A DNA stretch of 6,633 nt from CAINVV01 sp038323575 (GTDB taxonomy: Bacteria; Bacteroidota; Bacteroidia; Bacteroidales; Prolixibacteraceae), in assembly GCA_038323575.1 (NCBI GenBank), contig JBBQHB010000153.1, positions 1 to 6,633 on the forward strand, given 5' to 3'. This document shows, one piece after another, positions 5,120 to 6,633 of this stretch (the stretch's first letter is position 1; each line of letters starts with the position of its first letter). The notes under the pieces are model-generated. The model was not told where the DNA came from. It saw only the letters and a list, made by a program, of their open reading frames with translations, and made no database searches. Both the position numbers and the translations under genes were made by a program.

Positions 5120-6484
5120 TTACCCTCGCCAAACCTTGGGAAATTTTACCAAATCCGCAATCTTTACCTTCATTCCTGTCTCGATGGACTGCCTTGCCGC
5201 AATCCCGATCAGGCTCGACATGATTCCGGCGCGGCTGTCAGCCCTGCTGTTGAACAAATCTTTGGTTCCGGGTTTGAACATCAGTTCCCTTAAATGCGGA
5301 TCGGCGCCGCCATGGCTTCCTTCTCCCGGTTGGAGTATCCAATATTTTGTAGTTTGCCTGTCTTTGGTTAACCTGAATTCATAGGTTCCTTCCACATTCC
5401 ATGGCTGGCTGTAATTCAGGCTGACATCCAACCGTCCGAATTCACAAGAAAACGAAATCCGCTGTCCTTCGTAAGGAAGAAAAGCATGCATCGTATAGGT
5501 GAGCTGGGTTCCGTTGTCATAGTTCACCTGAACAGAACTGGTATCATAAATGTCAATCTCATTGTCCCAGACACAGCCATCGCGGTGATATCCATCCACA
5601 TCTTCACAATCCACATACAAGGCCATCATTCTGGCATCTTTTGTAATGTCCCAATAAAATTTGCACTTTGAGGTAAATGCACAATCGCGGCAATTCCTGC
5701 CCCTGAAATTGTTGTTGTGACCGTAAAAACCAAGTTTTCCGATCGCCTGTACATCAACAGGCTCAGAATCCAGCAACCAGTTTACGAGGTCAAAATGATG
5801 GGAAGCTTTGTGCAACAGCAGGGTTCCTGAATAGGCTCTTTTCCCGTGCCAGCGCCTGAAATAGGATGCACCGTGGGCAGTATCCAGACACTCATGGTAA
5901 TCAATGGAAAACACTTTGCCCAGTTCTCCGGAAAGAAGGATTTTCTTCATTTCGACCGATTCGGCCATGTGCCGGACATTGAACCCTACATTAACTTTCC
6001 GGCCGGTCCTCGCTTCGGTATCAGCAATGCGCTGGCACTGGTCCGCATCGATGGCAATTGATTTTTCTGAAATTACATCGCATCCCAGCTCCATAGCACG
6101 AACGATGTATTTTTCGTGGAAGCAATCGGTGGTGGTAACGATCACCACATCCGGTTTGGCTTCTTTTATCATCAGGTCAAAATCTCCGGCCGGATAGCAT
6201 TTTACGTCGATACCGATGATTGCTTTGGCAGCCTCCATCCGTTTGGGATTGATGTCGCATAAAGCAACAAATTCAACATAATCACTAAAACTGCCAACAA
6301 CCGGTTTCCCCCACATGCCTGTTCCCCTGTCGCCGGTTCCGACAAGCGCAAGTCTCTTTTTACCGGAAGCCTTAACTTTGCTTATTTTTTCCGCTGCCAA
6401 AGCCGGAGCAGATAAAAGAGAGGTTGCAGCCACAACGGCTGCCCCCTCTTTAATAAAATTGCGACGCCTGATTAAATTATTCAT
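5120..6484 (-). CDS. Tat-exported Gfo/Idh/MocA family NAD(P)-dependent oxidoreductase
   Basis: A periplasmic or secreted nucleotide-dependent oxidoreductase. Residues 6-12 (RRRNFIK) are a twin-arginine motif, 14-29 are hydrophobic, and A28-L-A30 is a signal peptidase I site, so mature protein should start near Ala31. The Rossmann domain follows: G49-T-G51-D-R-G54, with Asp77 (VALCD) ending the second strand and favouring NAD(H). The family's EKP motif reads E140-K141-S142. The C-terminal domain carries LLLHKASHHFDL (222-233), where His229 is the likely conserved active-site histidine. Cysteines 265, 268, 274, 293 and 304 form an unusual cluster. The length of 454 is normal for exported members. 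Tat export suits a protein folded around its cofactor, as in glucose-fructose oxidoreductase. GH109-type glycosidases share this fold, but I cannot assign that activity. A possible ribosome site AGGTAA lies about 10 nt before the ATG. Confidence 0.9.
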   Translation of the reverse strand: MNNLIRRRNFIKEGAAVVAATSLLSAPALAAEKISKVKASGKKRLALVGTGDRGTGMWGKPVVGSFSDYVEFVALCDINPKRMEAAKAIIGIDVKCYPAGDFDLMIKEAKPDVVIVTTTDCFHEKYIVRAMELGCDVISEKSIAIDADQCQRIADTEARTGRKVNVGFNVRHMAESVEMKKILLSGELGKVFSIDYHECLDTAHGASYFRRWHGKRAYSGTLLLHKASHHFDLVNWLLDSEPVDVQAIGKLGFYGHNNNFRGRNCRDCAFTSKCKFYWDITKDARMMALYVDCEDVDGYHRDGCVWDNEIDIYDTSSVQVNYDNGTQLTYTMHAFLPYEGQRISFSCEFGRLDVSLNYSQPWNVEGTYEFRLTKDRQTTKYWILQPGEGSHGGADPHLRELMFKPGTKDLFNSRADSRAGIMSSLIGIAARQSIETGMKVKIADLVKFPKVWRG

Positions 6485-6532
6485 AATCTATATATTACCT
6501 AAGTTGAGCGATTATAGGAATAAATAATTAAA

Positions 6533-6621
6533 AGATAGTCTATATATCTGATTAATAATGAGTATTTTAGTGGTGTCAAAACAAAAAAACAACGCATCAC
6601 CTTTCAGATACAAGACTATCT
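6533..6621. repeat. Imperfect inverted repeat upstream of the oxidoreductase gene
   Basis: The left arm 6533-6551 (AGATAGTCT, 3 bp, TATCTGA) is matched by the right arm 6604-6621, whose reverse complement is AGATAGTCT, 2 bp, TATCTGA. Sixteen bases are identical, with only the 2-3 bp internal spacer differing. The arms are 52 bp apart, and inside them GTGGTGT (6570-6576) can pair with GCATCAC (6594-6600) allowing two G-T pairs. The left arm is about 50 bp upstream of the oxidoreductase ATG. It may be a pair of operator sites, a small hairpin-forming element or the ends of a miniature mobile element; no target-site duplication is evident. Confidence 0.6.
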
Positions 6622-6633
6622 AATATGGCAGCT

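Noticed and set aside
4831..5384. Overlapping plus-strand open frames rich in Ser-Pro-Phe-Arg repeats (8-residue period)
   Set aside because: They arise because the 8-bp array has no stop codon in any plus-strand frame; 24 bp equals eight codons. They also overlap the two minus-strand genes, which have clear family motifs.
6549..6580. Minus-strand promoter for the oxidoreductase (TTTG at 6580-6577, then TATTAATC 19 bp on)
   Set aside because: Only the first two bases and one T of TAnnTTTG match, which is too weak to list.
6625..6633. ATGGCAGCT at the right edge as the start of a divergent gene
   Set aside because: Only three codons are visible, with no ribosome site or promoter to support it.

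Overview
The window looks like chromosomal DNA of a member of the Bacteroidota, probably a Bacteroidales- or Marinilabiliales-type organism. This rests on several signs. A TAnnTTTG-type -7 element lies before the first gene. Most starts lack a strong Shine-Dalgarno sequence. The sirtuin is a zinc-less, 227-residue form. The exported proteins include a Tat-dependent Gfo/Idh/MocA dehydrogenase and a lipoprotein. The assignment is inferred from protein style and promoter sequence; there is no rRNA or other marker gene here.

Layout. Positions 1-450 hold no gene I can name. They contain a pair of 12-bp palindromes (141-166), a short tandem array with GTCAC cores (246-295) and a candidate promoter (421-428). 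Three plus-strand genes follow: a membrane-anchored alpha/beta hydrolase (451-1443), a CNNM/CBS/CorC-type membrane transporter of the HlyC/CorC class (1526-2824), and a Sir2-family NAD-dependent protein deacylase (2852-3535) only 27 bp after the transporter. Two minus-strand genes face them: a DUF3748/YidR-like beta-propeller lipoprotein (4916-3513) and a Tat-exported Gfo/Idh/MocA oxidoreductase (6484-5120). The sirtuin and the lipoprotein gene converge and overlap tail to tail by 23 bp.

Between the two minus-strand genes lie 203 bp carrying two more tandem arrays: three 9-bp AATCTGTGN units and twelve exact-length 8-bp CCRTTTCY units with a 24-bp higher-order period. Upstream of the oxidoreductase is an imperfect inverted repeat spanning 89 bp.

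How the genes fit together. The transporter and sirtuin may share a transcript. The two minus-strand genes both encode envelope or exported proteins and could act together on an extracytoplasmic substrate, but no substrate can be read from the sequence. There is no phage, insertion sequence, CRISPR array, tRNA or rRNA in view. I do not see a clearly new defence or mobile system. The most unusual material is the set of short-period repeat arrays, the cysteine cluster in the Tat oxidoreductase, and the DUF3748 protein as a lipoprotein of unknown function.
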